A stretch of 64,000 nucleotides of DNA from an uncultured Flavobacteriales bacterium (GCA_913059205.1 CAJXRM010000006.1:1-64000), one strand, 5' to 3'; shown: positions 7,895 to 15,481, numbered from the stretch's first letter. Made by a program: numbers and translations. The notes: generated from the sequence alone by a model not told the origin.

Positions 7895-8899
7895 ATGAAC
7901 ATTTATAATCCATATACAAATACAATTCGTGAGGCAATGAACAAGGGAGTTGTCACCGAAAATTTTTCTGCAGCCAGCGGAACAATCAGAAAAAGCATGA
8001 TGTTTTCAGAAATGAGAGCGCAAATTCCAGACAATAAACTTTTACCTGGAATGCAAGAATTATCAAGTCAATTAGGCGTTATTCCGAATTTTAATCAAAA
8101 AACAGGTAATCACCCAGACTTTTCGCAATTAAAAGAAAGTGGTGAAACTGAAAATCATTACATCGTGTCAATGTTTATCGACATTAAAGGGTCAACTAAT
8201 CTTTTTAAAAAGTACGACCCATTAACAGTTATGGTTATTTCAAATACGATACAAAAGGCTGCTATTCATACATGCCTTACATTTGGCGGATATGTTCATC
8301 GATTGCAAGGGGATGGACTTTTTGTTTATTTTGGAGGCAAGAATATAAGTAAAGAAACTGCCACAGAACGTTCGCTTCAAGCTGCTGCCTTTTTCTCTTA
8401 TTTTATGAGAAATGACTTGAAGGTTTTGCTAAACGAGCAAGGAATAGAAAACATCTATACTAGAATCGGTATAGACCTTGGGCACGACGCTGATGTGGTA
8501 TGGGCATTAGCTGGCATTGGTGAAATAAGTGAAGTTACAACTTGTAGTTTACACACCAGTCTTGCAGCTAAAATGCAATGTAAAGCAGAAAATAATGGTG
8601 TAGTAATTGGTGACAACATAAAAAGTACAGTGAATGAACTTGATACTTATTTTTCAACCGTTTGTAGTAGAAAAAATGACGAGAATGAAAGATATATTTT
8701 CAGAAATGATTCTAAACTCTTCTATTATACTCAATATGATTTTCAATGGTACAAATACTTGCGTAGCTTGAAATTCATTGCAACAGATCTTGATGGAAGG
8801 TTAACCCTAAAAGCTAGCAATCCAGTCATCTTAAATAATCGAAACATTCAGAATTTAAGACCTATAGCTGAGAAAAGTAAACCTTACTTCAACTTCTAA
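7895..8899 (+). CDS. pycC: Pycsar-like class III nucleotide cyclase
   Basis: The protein has 334 residues. A 90-residue N-terminal extension precedes a class III cyclase domain (about 90-260). The two metal-binding aspartates are seen as FIDIKGST (D96) and RLQGDG (D140). The helix that usually carries the catalytic Asn and Arg reads SLHTSLAAKMQ, giving Ser at 222 and Lys at 226 if aligned conventionally, so it departs from ordinary adenylate cyclases. A C-terminal region of about 75 residues follows. Next to a PycTM-like effector, the natural reading is a pyrimidine cyclase making cCMP or cUMP on phage infection. The base specificity cannot be told from sequence by eye. Confidence 0.85.
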   Translation: MNIYNPYTNTIREAMNKGVVTENFSAASGTIRKSMMFSEMRAQIPDNKLLPGMQELSSQLGVIPNFNQKTGNHPDFSQLKESGETENHYIVSMFIDIKGSTNLFKKYDPLTVMVISNTIQKAAIHTCLTFGGYVHRLQGDGLFVYFGGKNISKETATERSLQAAAFFSYFMRNDLKVLLNEQGIENIYTRIGIDLGHDADVVWALAGIGEISEVTTCSLHTSLAAKMQCKAENNGVVIGDNIKSTVNELDTYFSTVCSRKNDENERYIFRNDSKLFYYTQYDFQWYKYLRSLKFIATDLDGRLTLKASNPVILNNRNIQNLRPIAEKSKPYFNF

Positions 8900-9555
8900 T
8901 GGTTTCAAGAAGTGATAAATTGATTGAAAAAGACTTCAAGAAATTGCTTGATACTTTTCCAAAGCTAAACACAAAGGCAATCAATCAGGCAAATAGTGCC
9001 TGGTTGATTTCTGGGGAAATGGATATTTGCGATACTAATGGAGATTACTGGGAAACCTTTGAAATTAAAATTGTAGTTCCATTTACGTATCCTCACTGCG
9101 TAATTAGTGTATTAGAAACAAGTGGAAAAATTGAGAGGTCTGATAATCGACACATAAATGAAATAGGATTTTGCTGCCTTGACATTGATCATAAGTTACA
9201 AGCGATGAAACTAAAAGGGGTTAATTTATTAGAGTTCACGAAGAATAAAATCTATTCTTTTTTCGCTAATCAAATCTACTTTGATCAGACTGAGCAATAT
9301 GCTGCTGGAGATTATCGACATCATTTTAACGGTGTACGTCAGTTTTATCAGGAAGATTTAAAAATTAGTTCGGATGAAGAAGCAATTCAAATTTTAGAAT
9401 ATATCTTTTCAAAACAAAAACTTGGTAGAAATGACCAATGCTTTTGTGGTACTAAGAAATTCAAAGAGTGCCATCTTAATCAGGTTGATTTTTTGAAATC
9501 TGTTGGAAAGGAACAGCTTAAAAAAGATCTTGCTGGATTCAAAAATGAATTGTAA
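8899..9555 (+). CDS. E2-like (UBC-fold) protein with C-terminal SEC-C zinc motif, Pycsar-linked
   Basis: The 218-residue protein starts at an ATG overlapping the cyclase stop by 1 nt (TAATG). Residues about 10-125 resemble a ubiquitin-conjugating fold: a strand then PFTYPHC (61-67), and the active-site-like stretch RHINEIGFCCLDI (84-96). The latter matches the HPN...G.ICLD motif of E2 enzymes, with Cys93 at the catalytic position. Residues 176-192 are a SEC-C motif (GRNDQCFCG...ECH) with C181, C183, C191 and H192 as zinc ligands. No E1-like or JAB peptidase gene is nearby. It may attach something to, or regulate, the cyclase or effector, by analogy with Cap2-type proteins of CBASS; this is inference. 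Confidence 0.7.
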   Translation: MVSRSDKLIEKDFKKLLDTFPKLNTKAINQANSAWLISGEMDICDTNGDYWETFEIKIVVPFTYPHCVISVLETSGKIERSDNRHINEIGFCCLDIDHKLQAMKLKGVNLLEFTKNKIYSFFANQIYFDQTEQYAAGDYRHHFNGVRQFYQEDLKISSDEEAIQILEYIFSKQKLGRNDQCFCGTKKFKECHLNQVDFLKSVGKEQLKKDLAGFKNEL

Positions 9556-9620
9556 GTATAATTTGGCGGTATACCTCCTTTACTGCCAGATCATAGTTTA
9601 GTTTTTCTTCTTCGAAAGTT

Positions 9621-10247
9621 TTACTTTCGCTTATCTTTCGTTTCCATAGGAAAAGAGATGAGGTTAAACATGGATCTAAGTCTAGACCTTACTCGATTCC
9701 CGTAAAGTTTTTCCAATTCCTCCGCATTCAAATTCGTAGTTGCATGCGTTAAAATTCCATAGTTCACATGTAAATCATATCGATGCAGTAGAATTTCCCC
9801 AATCGTATTGCATTCATTTCCGAAATGCTTAATGTTCTGTTCAACGCCCAGATCATCTATGCAAAACGCTTTTTCACGCCTACCATATCGGTGAATGATT
9901 TCATAACCATTTTTGTGGAATTCACTAGCGATTTCACGTGTGCTTTTTACCTGGTAACGTTGATGGGGATAGACAAAATTATTCAAAATGTTCAAGAGTG
10001 TTGTTTTACCACAACCAACTGGACCCAACAACAAAATTCCTTTTTTTAAATCTAACCCGAGGTTCTTGCAATCGTCTTCAGCACCAACTGCAAATGAAAT
10101 GAGTTTGAAAAGAGTTTCTTTGTCACTTAATTGAATTTGAAAGGAGTTTCCATACATTTTCTTACCTAGAAAGTTGAGATACTTCAAACACGTTGCAAAA
10201 TTAAAGTGACGGACGTTGTTTTCTATTTTATAGCATTTTTCAAGCAT
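9621..10247 (-). CDS. DnaC/IstB-like AAA+ ATPase (helicase loader type)
   Basis: The 208-residue P-loop protein has Walker A GPVGCGKT (75-82), Walker B FCIDDLG (128-134), a sensor-like THATTN (167-172) and an arginine-rich segment YGNRVRSRLR near the C-terminus that fits a box VII Arg finger. This is the arrangement of DnaC, IstB and phage helicase loaders. The gene follows, 39 nt away on the same strand, a protein resembling a primosome component, so the pair probably loads the replicative helicase on the mobile element. It converges on the Pycsar operon (gap 9556-9620). No transposase is adjacent, which argues against IstB. Confidence 0.8.
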   Translation of the reverse strand: MLEKCYKIENNVRHFNFATCLKYLNFLGKKMYGNSFQIQLSDKETLFKLISFAVGAEDDCKNLGLDLKKGILLLGPVGCGKTTLLNILNNFVYPHQRYQVKSTREIASEFHKNGYEIIHRYGRREKAFCIDDLGVEQNIKHFGNECNTIGEILLHRYDLHVNYGILTHATTNLNAEELEKLYGNRVRSRLRSMFNLISFPMETKDKRK

Positions 10248-10286
10248 AGCTATGATTTTAAAACTTTGAGACTTCAGAACTGTTGC

Positions 10287-10943
10287 CTACAATGGTATGT
10301 CGTATTTTTTGTTCTGATTTACATGTAAGTGGCCAGCTGTTGAAGTAGAACTTGGATTTGATTGAACCTTGAATTTTTCTGCATTCAATTTCCAGTTTCG
10401 CGCTGCAGCTTTCCAGTCTTTCATTGGGCTTTTATTGCCAACAACCCAACCTTTAGAAGAGTAGTAATTAAAATACTTTTCGGCTTCCGTATCATTTTGA
10501 AAAAATTCTTGCACTTCTTCAAAAGTTGGTAAATAAAAAGAATTATTCTTTTTATTGTTTTTACTGTTTATAGTGTTTGAGTTGTTTACTGAAGGTACTA
10601 GTACTTGTCCCGCTACTTGTTCAGAACTTGTACCGGTACTTGTTCTACTACTTGTCCCAAATATGGTCAAGTCAATCAAACTACCTTTCATTGGATTATG
10701 AGAAGGATGATAAACAATGTAATTTTTTGCATGCAATTTTTTCAAGCATTTGTGATAGGTTGATTTGGAACCAATCTTAGAAACAGACATTACTTCAGAT
10801 CGATTTACCGACAATGGATTTTTAAATCGGTTAATGTTCCACAAATAGAACAATGCAAGATATAAGCTGATATCCGAAGGATTCAGCTCATCATCTCTAG
10901 TGAATTCATCAATAACAGCCGTTAAGTGCGTGATGTAGTTCAT
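10287..10943 (-). CDS. Winged-helix replication/primosome-like protein of the mobile element
   Basis: The 218-residue protein has an N-terminal helical/winged-helix part (about 1-95, LNPSDISLYLALFYLWNINR, then a wing-like segment), a low-complexity linker rich in Thr, Ser and Asn (about 97-135), and a C-terminal segment of the form FEEVQEFFQNDTEAEKYFNY...SPMKDWKAAARNW. The last resembles the DnaD/DnaT-like ends of phage replication proteins. Such proteins commonly accompany a DnaC-like loader, as here. The linker is coded by a 12-nt repeat containing one 11-nt unit. Its start overlaps the stop of the HTH gene upstream (ATGA). The exact role is not certain. Confidence 0.6.
   Translation of the reverse strand: MNYITHLTAVIDEFTRDDELNPSDISLYLALFYLWNINRFKNPLSVNRSEVMSVSKIGSKSTYHKCLKKLHAKNYIVYHPSHNPMKGSLIDLTIFGTSSRTSTGTSSEQVAGQVLVPSVNNSNTINSKNNKKNNSFYLPTFEEVQEFFQNDTEAEKYFNYYSSKGWVVGNKSPMKDWKAAARNWKLNAEKFKVQSNPSSTSTAGHLHVNQNKKYDIPL
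10603..10658 (-). repeat. Imperfect 12-nt tandem repeat in the primosome-like gene
   Basis: Units start with ACTTGT on the plus strand: 12 nt (10603), 11 nt (10615), 12 nt (10626), 12 nt (10638) and a final part-unit (10650). Because one unit is 11 nt long, the same repeat is read in two frames. It codes Thr-Ser pairs (TSSR, TSTG, TSSE) on one side and Gln-Val pairs (QVAG, QVLV) on the other. This points to past slippage compensated within the linker. Confidence 0.8.
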
Positions 10944-11224
10944 GATTGAAAACTATTATCAACTCTGTTTTGTGTGAGAATGTTTTGGATTTCCTCATGA
11001 TCGTAGTAGATTACTCCACCAATTTTAGAATAAGGCAGCGTTCCATTAATTCTCAAATTTTGAAGTGTACCAGGAGAAATACCAAGTAATTTTCTTACTT
11101 CAGTAGATTTCAGCCACTTTTTTGTAACACCTGCATTTGCTCCAGGGAAAATTGTTTTTAATTCCTGCAGGAGTTCCTTTTTGAACTCCTGTAAATCTTC
11201 AATTGTTAAAACCGTTGTTGCCAT
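10940..11224 (-). CDS. Excisionase-like helix-turn-helix protein (HTH_17)
   Basis: The protein has 94 residues. After a short coiled N-terminal helix, residues about 35-85 form a MerR/Xis-like winged domain: KWLKSTEVRKLLGISPGTLQ, then the wing NGTLPYSKIGGVIYY and the end helix HEEIQNIL. This is the common HTH_17 protein found near integrases of Bacteroidota integrative elements, where relatives act as excision or transfer regulators. It overlaps the next gene by 4 nt. The 296 bp upstream (11225-11520) are very AT-rich and hold no gene; they should carry its promoter. Confidence 0.85.
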   Translation of the reverse strand: MATTVLTIEDLQEFKKELLQELKTIFPGANAGVTKKWLKSTEVRKLLGISPGTLQNLRINGTLPYSKIGGVIYYDHEEIQNILTQNRVDNSFQS

Positions 11225-11520
11225 AATTTGCTTCTTTTTAATGTTCGTATTGCAAAATTGGTGGCATTTGAAGGATTTAATTCACAAGTTCGACCCAACT
11301 ATTGTAAAATAAAGTTTTGAATAGGTGTATGTAAATCAATTTATCTATTGATAATGACAGATTTGTATGGTTTTACATTGATTCAAAATGAGGTGATTTG
11401 TATTTGAGACACAGAAATTTTCAGAGTAATTAATGTGATGAATTGGAATTCTAATTTTTTTTTAATTGCTTAATATTCAATATTATATAATTTAATACTG
11501 GAAAAATCACAAGTATTACC

Positions 11521-12342
11521 TTAGTTAGGAGGTTTTGGTTCATCCATTTGGTCCATTTTAGTATGCAAAACCTTGGTTAATTGAATTAAAAAGCGACATC
11601 TATCTTTCTTTCGAGCCCTAATTTCACTGAACATTCGGTAAATATCAGGCATTTCAGTATTGAATACTTTACCCAATGTTCGACTAAGTTCGATGAGGTC
11701 ATTTTTATCTAAGGTCACGGAACCAGATTCATGCAATGCATAAATTAATTCTGCAAGCGCAACTTTCGGAGCGGTCCAATGAATATTTGTCAGTAACTGA
11801 TCCTTTTGTATTACAGATGTAGACTTTTGGAAGTAGTCATTCAAATCTTTGAAGGCAATTGCATTCGCTGCAATTATATCGTAGCCAGTTGAAATATCTG
11901 TATCCAAAGGCAGAGTAAAAATAAGTGGTTTTGAATTTGAGTTCCTAAGAAAATAGAAACTATCCCGCTTGGTGGATTGACTATTTATGTATGCAACAAA
12001 TTCAGGAAAGTCAATGAAATGGGCTTGAATAAAATTTAGCTTTTTCTTTATCAAAAGCTTAATATCCTTTTTAGAATAAGTTGAACGGATTGTTTCAATT
12101 GCCAGGCAAGTGGAATGAACAATAAACAAAGAAAGTATCGCTGGTTTAATATGTTTAAAGAAATGGATTTCATCCTCTATAGAATGAAATCCATTTTTTC
12201 TAACTTCTTTAATAAGATTATTTTTTTCGGTCTTTATAAGTTCTATACTCTTTTCAAGTTTTTCGAAAATTGTAAGATTCTTTTCTTCTAACAGGCTTAG
12301 ATCTTGACGTAGTTTATCAAGACTTTTAGAATATTGAAGCAT
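11521..12342 (-). CDS. RteC domain protein
   Basis: The 273-residue, mostly helical protein matches the RteC family: an N-terminal coiled region, a central part with the DYFQ-like segment, and the C-terminal block TAPKVALAELIYALHESGSV followed by LSRTLGKVFN and a basic helix (RARKKDR). In CTnDOT, RteC switches on excision genes in response to tetracycline. In other elements it is a frequent neighbour of the integrase. Here it lies 45 bp downstream of the integrase on the same strand. No RteA/RteB two-component system or tetracycline resistance gene is in view, so the inducing signal is unknown. Confidence 0.85.
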   Translation of the reverse strand: MLQYSKSLDKLRQDLSLLEEKNLTIFEKLEKSIELIKTEKNNLIKEVRKNGFHSIEDEIHFFKHIKPAILSLFIVHSTCLAIETIRSTYSKKDIKLLIKKKLNFIQAHFIDFPEFVAYINSQSTKRDSFYFLRNSNSKPLIFTLPLDTDISTGYDIIAANAIAFKDLNDYFQKSTSVIQKDQLLTNIHWTAPKVALAELIYALHESGSVTLDKNDLIELSRTLGKVFNTEMPDIYRMFSEIRARKKDRCRFLIQLTKVLHTKMDQMDEPKPPN

Positions 12343-12387
12343 ACTAATAGTTTAAAGGTTATCAGTATGAACGTAAGTTTTAATAAA

Positions 12388-13629
12388 TTATGTACCTGTT
12401 TGGCTTTTTTTGGCATTTGAAAGCTTACTTTTCAAATCATTCATATCATGACTTACTTTGTTTTCCAATACTTGTGCATAGATTTGAGTAGTAGTTAATT
12501 TAGTATGACCAAGCATTTTTGAAACGGTTTCTATTGGAACTCCATTTGACAAAGTTACTGTTGTTGCAAATGTATGTCTGGCCATGTGCATAGTCAAGTT
12601 CTTATTTACTTTGCACAGTATCGCTACTTCTTTTAAATAGGCATTCATTTTCTGATTCGACTTTACGGGGAGCAGTTTACCTTCATTTAAGCAAATTTTG
12701 TGATCCGAATAGCGCTGAATGATTTCCAAAGCTCTTGGAAGGAGCGGAACGTTTGAAGTAACACCCGTCTTCTTTCGTTCGGTGAATATCCAATAATCAC
12801 CATCGATTCCTCTTGCTAAATCTTTTTTGGAAATACGTTGAACATCAGCAAATGAATAGCCGGTATAACAACAAAAAAGAAATACGTCTTTAACCTCATC
12901 CAAACGATCAATGCCAATTTCTCTGGTCCATAATAATTGCAATTCTTCTTCACTCAATACCTCACGGTTTACTCTAGTATATTGACATTTATAGTTGATG
13001 AATGGGTTGCGAATGATCCATTCGTTTTGCATAGCCAGGTTAATGATTTTCTTCAAACATCGAATGTAGCGTAAGGCAGTGTTGTGTTTTACTGAATCTT
13101 CTGTTTTCATGAAGTATTCAAAGTCCGTAATGAATTTGAAGTTTAGTTCATCGAGGAATAAGTCTTCGCAATTGTAGTTCTGTTTAATGAATCGTTCAAT
13201 CTTGCCGAGAACGGTTTCAAATTTTTTATATGTTCCTTTTTCAACATCAATACCGATTAAAGTTTCCATTCGTGTGTTGTGGTATTTGAATGTTTCTATA
13301 AGCGTATATTTCTTTTCTGAAATACCTAGAAAGGAGTTTTTTATCGCGAGTGCATCAATTGGTTTGTTTTCAATTAAAAGTTGGTTATAATGACTGTGGA
13401 TTTTATTACTGATGATGTCAATCGTTGTATTCACAAGTCTTGATTCTTCAGAACTTCCTATTGCTCTTCCAACCTTATTAATCCATTTAGCAGGGTCTAT
13501 ATTTCGCTTTAGTGAAATCTCTGCACGCTTGCCGTTTACTGATATACGGCAATAGATTGGTGCTTTTGAGTTTTTGGTCTTTCCGGGTTTAATCAAAAAG
13601 CTCAATTGATAGTTTTGTAATGTTTTCAT
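12388..13629 (-). CDS. Tyrosine recombinase / integrase (CTnDOT-like)
   Basis: The 413-residue protein has an N-terminal arm-binding domain (about 1-100), a core-binding SAM-like domain (110-210) and a catalytic domain (220-400). Active-site residues can be read as K287, H348 and R351 (HMARH), H375 (LGHTKLTT) and the nucleophile Y384 (IYAQV). The position of the first catalytic arginine is serine (TGYSFAD, S259), as known for IntDOT of CTnDOT. The gene points away from ssrA, with its start 261 bp from the tmRNA 3' end, so integration into the tmRNA 3' region is very likely. Confidence 0.92.
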   Translation of the reverse strand: MKTLQNYQLSFLIKPGKTKNSKAPIYCRISVNGKRAEISLKRNIDPAKWINKVGRAIGSSEESRLVNTTIDIISNKIHSHYNQLLIENKPIDALAIKNSFLGISEKKYTLIETFKYHNTRMETLIGIDVEKGTYKKFETVLGKIERFIKQNYNCEDLFLDELNFKFITDFEYFMKTEDSVKHNTALRYIRCLKKIINLAMQNEWIIRNPFINYKCQYTRVNREVLSEEELQLLWTREIGIDRLDEVKDVFLFCCYTGYSFADVQRISKKDLARGIDGDYWIFTERKKTGVTSNVPLLPRALEIIQRYSDHKICLNEGKLLPVKSNQKMNAYLKEVAILCKVNKNLTMHMARHTFATTVTLSNGVPIETVSKMLGHTKLTTTQIYAQVLENKVSHDMNDLKSKLSNAKKSQTGT

Positions 13630-13744
13630 ATCATTTGCTTAAATTTTAAACCATAACCGCTTTGATTATGGTACAAACGAACTCAAAAAGAAGCAAATAA
13701 TATTATTTACATTAAATTGATTACCAGTTGTTTAAATGGTTTCT

Positions 13745-13777
13745 GGTGACCTATTTACAAATATACATAAGGTCACC
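13745..13777. repeat. Inverted repeat in the integrase-ssrA interval
   Basis: GGTGACCT (13745-13752) and AGGTCACC (13770-13777) form perfect 8-bp arms around 17 nt, between the integrase start and the tmRNA 3' end. The position suits integrase or excisionase arm sites, or an operator for the integrase promoter. Nothing in the sequence distinguishes these. The rest of 13630-13829 is AT-rich without other clear signals. Confidence 0.5.
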
Positions 13778-13829
13778 GAATAGGTACCCAAATATTTGAT
13801 TTATTTTAGATTAAATTGATTGTTTGAAA

Positions 13830-13870
13830 ATCAAAAACCGCCTAAAACAAGGGTTTTAAGCGGTTTTGAT
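13830..13870 (-). terminator. Terminator of ssrA
   Basis: On the minus strand, 21 nt past the tmRNA 3' end, AAAACCGC...GCGGTTTTT forms a long stem (inner pairs TAAAAC/GTTTTA around a short loop) followed by a T-rich stretch. It is nearly symmetric and could act in both directions. Confidence 0.8.
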
Positions 13871-13890
13871 GTTTTTTGGATTCCCAAAAG

Positions 13891-14288
13891 TGGAGTCGGA
13901 GGGTTTCGAACCCTCGTCCAAACGACGAGAAATACAGCTTTCTACATGTTTATTCTTCGATTCATTTTCGACGTAATTTTGGACAAAGACACCCGAAGAT
14001 TACGCTTATCTTCTCAATCTCATACTGGCTTAGAAGTATCACCAGTACTATTCTGTAAAATTTGGTCCTTCTTAATCCCTGCTTAACAGACGGAAACGTG
14101 GGAGAAGGAACTTGTCTGTGTACTGTTATTCCACTAGATTAAGCCGAATTTGTCTAACAAATTAGGCAGCAAGTCTGTATGACGTGTTGTCAATTATAGT
14201 TCGAAGCAAATGATTAACGAGACTCACTTCAACGCTCGACATGCTTACACTACACATCCGCTATCGCTGTCAAATCCAATACGACCCC
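13891..14288 (-). ncRNA. ssrA: tmRNA (transfer-messenger RNA)
   Basis: One-piece tmRNA of about 398 nt that rescues stalled ribosomes. The 5' end GGGGTCG (14288-14282) pairs with CGACTCC before the discriminator A at 13891, and the 3' part contains the T-arm GAGGGTTCGAAACCCTC. CCA is not encoded. The tag reading frame is at 14191-14162 on the minus strand and codes DNTSYRLAA followed by TAA. The hydrophobic LAA end is typical of protease-recognised tags. The 5' D-loop-like part (GGATTTGACAG) also fits. smpB, the protein partner, is only 1.3 kb away. The 3' end borders the mobile island. Confidence 0.95.
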
Positions 14289-14304
14289 GGTTATGGTGTT
14301 GATA

Positions 14305-14312
14305 CAAAAGTA
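14305..14312 (-). promoter_or_regulatory. -7 box of the ssrA promoter
   Basis: TACTTTTG on the minus strand fits the Bacteroidota -7 consensus TAnnTTTG. It ends 17 nt before the mature 5' end, leaving room for a short leader removed by RNase P. No clear -33 TTTG was found at the usual distance. Confidence 0.6.
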
Positions 14313-14355
14313 AAACAATTAATTGGAAGTACTTTCGTTGTTAAATAACATTAAC

Positions 14356-14389
14356 AAAAAAAGGATCGAAACTAATGCCTCAATCCTTT
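14356..14389 (-). terminator. Terminator of mscL
   Basis: On the minus strand, AAAGGAT and ATCCTTT pair around 16 nt and run into a T-rich tract (seven T). It lies 21 nt past the mscL stop codon. Confidence 0.75.
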
Positions 14390-14409
14390 CAATTAATTAA
14401 AAATGCAAT

Positions 14410-14778
14410 TTACTTTTTAAGAAGATCTCTAATTTCTTCTAATAACACCTGATCTTTGGTTGGTGCTGGAGGAGCAGCTGGTGCTTCTTCTTCCTTCTTT
14501 TTCGTTTTTTCAATTCCTTTAATAACGATAAAAATACACGCAGCTATTATTACAAAATCAACTATAGATTGTAAAAACGACCCGTATTTAACAGCTACAC
14601 CATTGATTGTCATTGTTAATGATGCAAAACTATCCCCAATTACTGTACCCAATAATGGCATCAGAATATCATTCACAAATGATGTAACGATTTTACCAAA
14701 TGCTCCACCGATGATAACAGCAACTGCCAAGTCAACAATATTGCCTCTCATGGCAAACGCTTTAAATTCTTTTAACAT
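14410..14778 (-). CDS. mscL: Large-conductance mechanosensitive channel MscL
   Basis: The 122-residue protein has the MscL signature at the N-terminus ([20 protein letters not shown]), the pore-lining first helix with small residues ([21 protein letters not shown]), a short periplasmic loop and a second helix (about 70-88). A charged cytoplasmic tail follows, ending in the amphipathic bundle [14 protein letters not shown]. Length is close to the family norm of about 130. It opens under membrane tension and releases solutes during hypo-osmotic shock. It is monocistronic, with its own terminator, between recR and ssrA. Confidence 0.97.
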   Translation of the reverse strand: MLKEFKAFAMRGNIVDLAVAVIIGGAFGKIVTSFVNDILMPLLGTVIGDSFASLTMTINGVAVKYGSFLQSIVDFVIIAACIFIVIKGIEKTKKKEEEAPAAPPAPTKDQVLLEEIRDLLKK

Positions 14779-14875
14779 AATCTTTAATTTTAGTTATAAA
14801 CTCAAAGATACTAAACATGAAAGCGGACTAACGAAAGCTTAATTTGACTTTTCAACAAATTGTACATTGAAAAGC

Positions 14876-15481
14876 CTATAAACTAAAAGGTTGTCTATTG
14901 GCAATCGATCGACCTAAAGTGATTTCGTCAGCATATTGAAGCTCTGAACCAATTGCAACACCTCTTGATAAACTAGAAATTATGACCTCGAAATCTTTTA
15001 TTTTACGATAGATATAAAAGTTGGTTGTATCACCTTCCATTGTTGCACTCAAGGCAAAAATAACCTCTTTCACTTCTTCATTTTCTATACGATCAATCAG
15101 TGATAAAATATTCAAGTCCGACGGTCCTACTCCATCCATTGGTGAAATTATACCGCCAAGTACATGATACACTCCTTTATATGTTTCAGTTGCTTCAATC
15201 GCCAAAACATCGCGAATATCTTCTACCACACAAATAATACTTCTATCTCGGTTTGAATTACTACAAATGGAGCATACTTCAAAATCAGAAACGTTTCCAC
15301 AACTGGAACATTTTACCACATTTTCTTTCATCAGCTGAAAGGCTTGTGAAAAATCATCAATCTCTTCCTTGGAGCGATTTAACAATTGCAAAACCAAACG
15401 CAAAGCTGTACGTCGACCTATTCCAGGCAAAGAGGCGATTTGATCAACGGCGTTTTCGATGTATTTAGATGGAATTTTCAC
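14876..15481 (-). CDS. recR: Recombination mediator protein RecR
   Basis: The 201-residue protein has the RecR order: N-terminal helix-hairpin-helix (IASLPGIGRRTALRLVLQLL, about 16-35), a four-cysteine zinc finger (CSSCGNVSDFEVCSIC, about 57-72), a Toprim domain with ICVVEDIRDVLAIE near 83-96 and HVLGGIISPMDGVGP near 106-120, and a C-terminal part. It works with RecF and RecO to load RecA at gaps. The start is GTG at 15481, directly at the conserved MKIPSKYI. It is divergent from smpB, so the roughly 70-bp gap holds both promoters. Confidence 0.96.
   Translation of the reverse strand: MKIPSKYIENAVDQIASLPGIGRRTALRLVLQLLNRSKEEIDDFSQAFQLMKENVVKCSSCGNVSDFEVCSICSNSNRDRSIICVVEDIRDVLAIEATETYKGVYHVLGGIISPMDGVGPSDLNILSLIDRIENEEVKEVIFALSATMEGDTTNFYIYRKIKDFEVIISSLSRGVAIGSELQYADEITLGRSIANRQPFSL

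Larger units (their letters stand above)
48..13890. mobile_element. Defence-carrying integrated island next to ssrA (left end not in window)
   Basis: A tyrosine recombinase gene lies 261 bp from the 3' end of the tmRNA gene, a classic integration target. Beside it are RteC-like, excisionase-like, primosome-like and DnaC-like genes, all on the minus strand. Further from the integrase are two divergent defence operons. The chromosomal gene order (ssrA, mscL, recR, smpB) resumes at 13,891. No relaxase, conjugation, capsid or transposase gene is visible, so the element type (ICE, mobilisable island or phage satellite) is open. No second copy of the tmRNA 3' end was found to the left, consistent with the other end lying beyond the contig break. 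Boundaries are inferred, not proven. Confidence 0.7.

Noticed and set aside
9621-10247. IstB of an IS21-type insertion sequence
   Set aside because: No IstA transposase or terminal repeats nearby; the neighbour is a primosome-like protein, which fits a DnaC-type loader.
11225-11520. oriT or replication origin in the AT-rich gap upstream of the excisionase-like gene
   Set aside because: Only short, weak inverted repeats are seen and no relaxase or iteron pattern is present.
13745-13777. The inverted repeat as the att core
   Set aside because: Tyrosine recombinase cores at tmRNA genes normally lie within the gene's 3' end; this repeat is outside and could equally be an operator, so it is listed only as a repeat.
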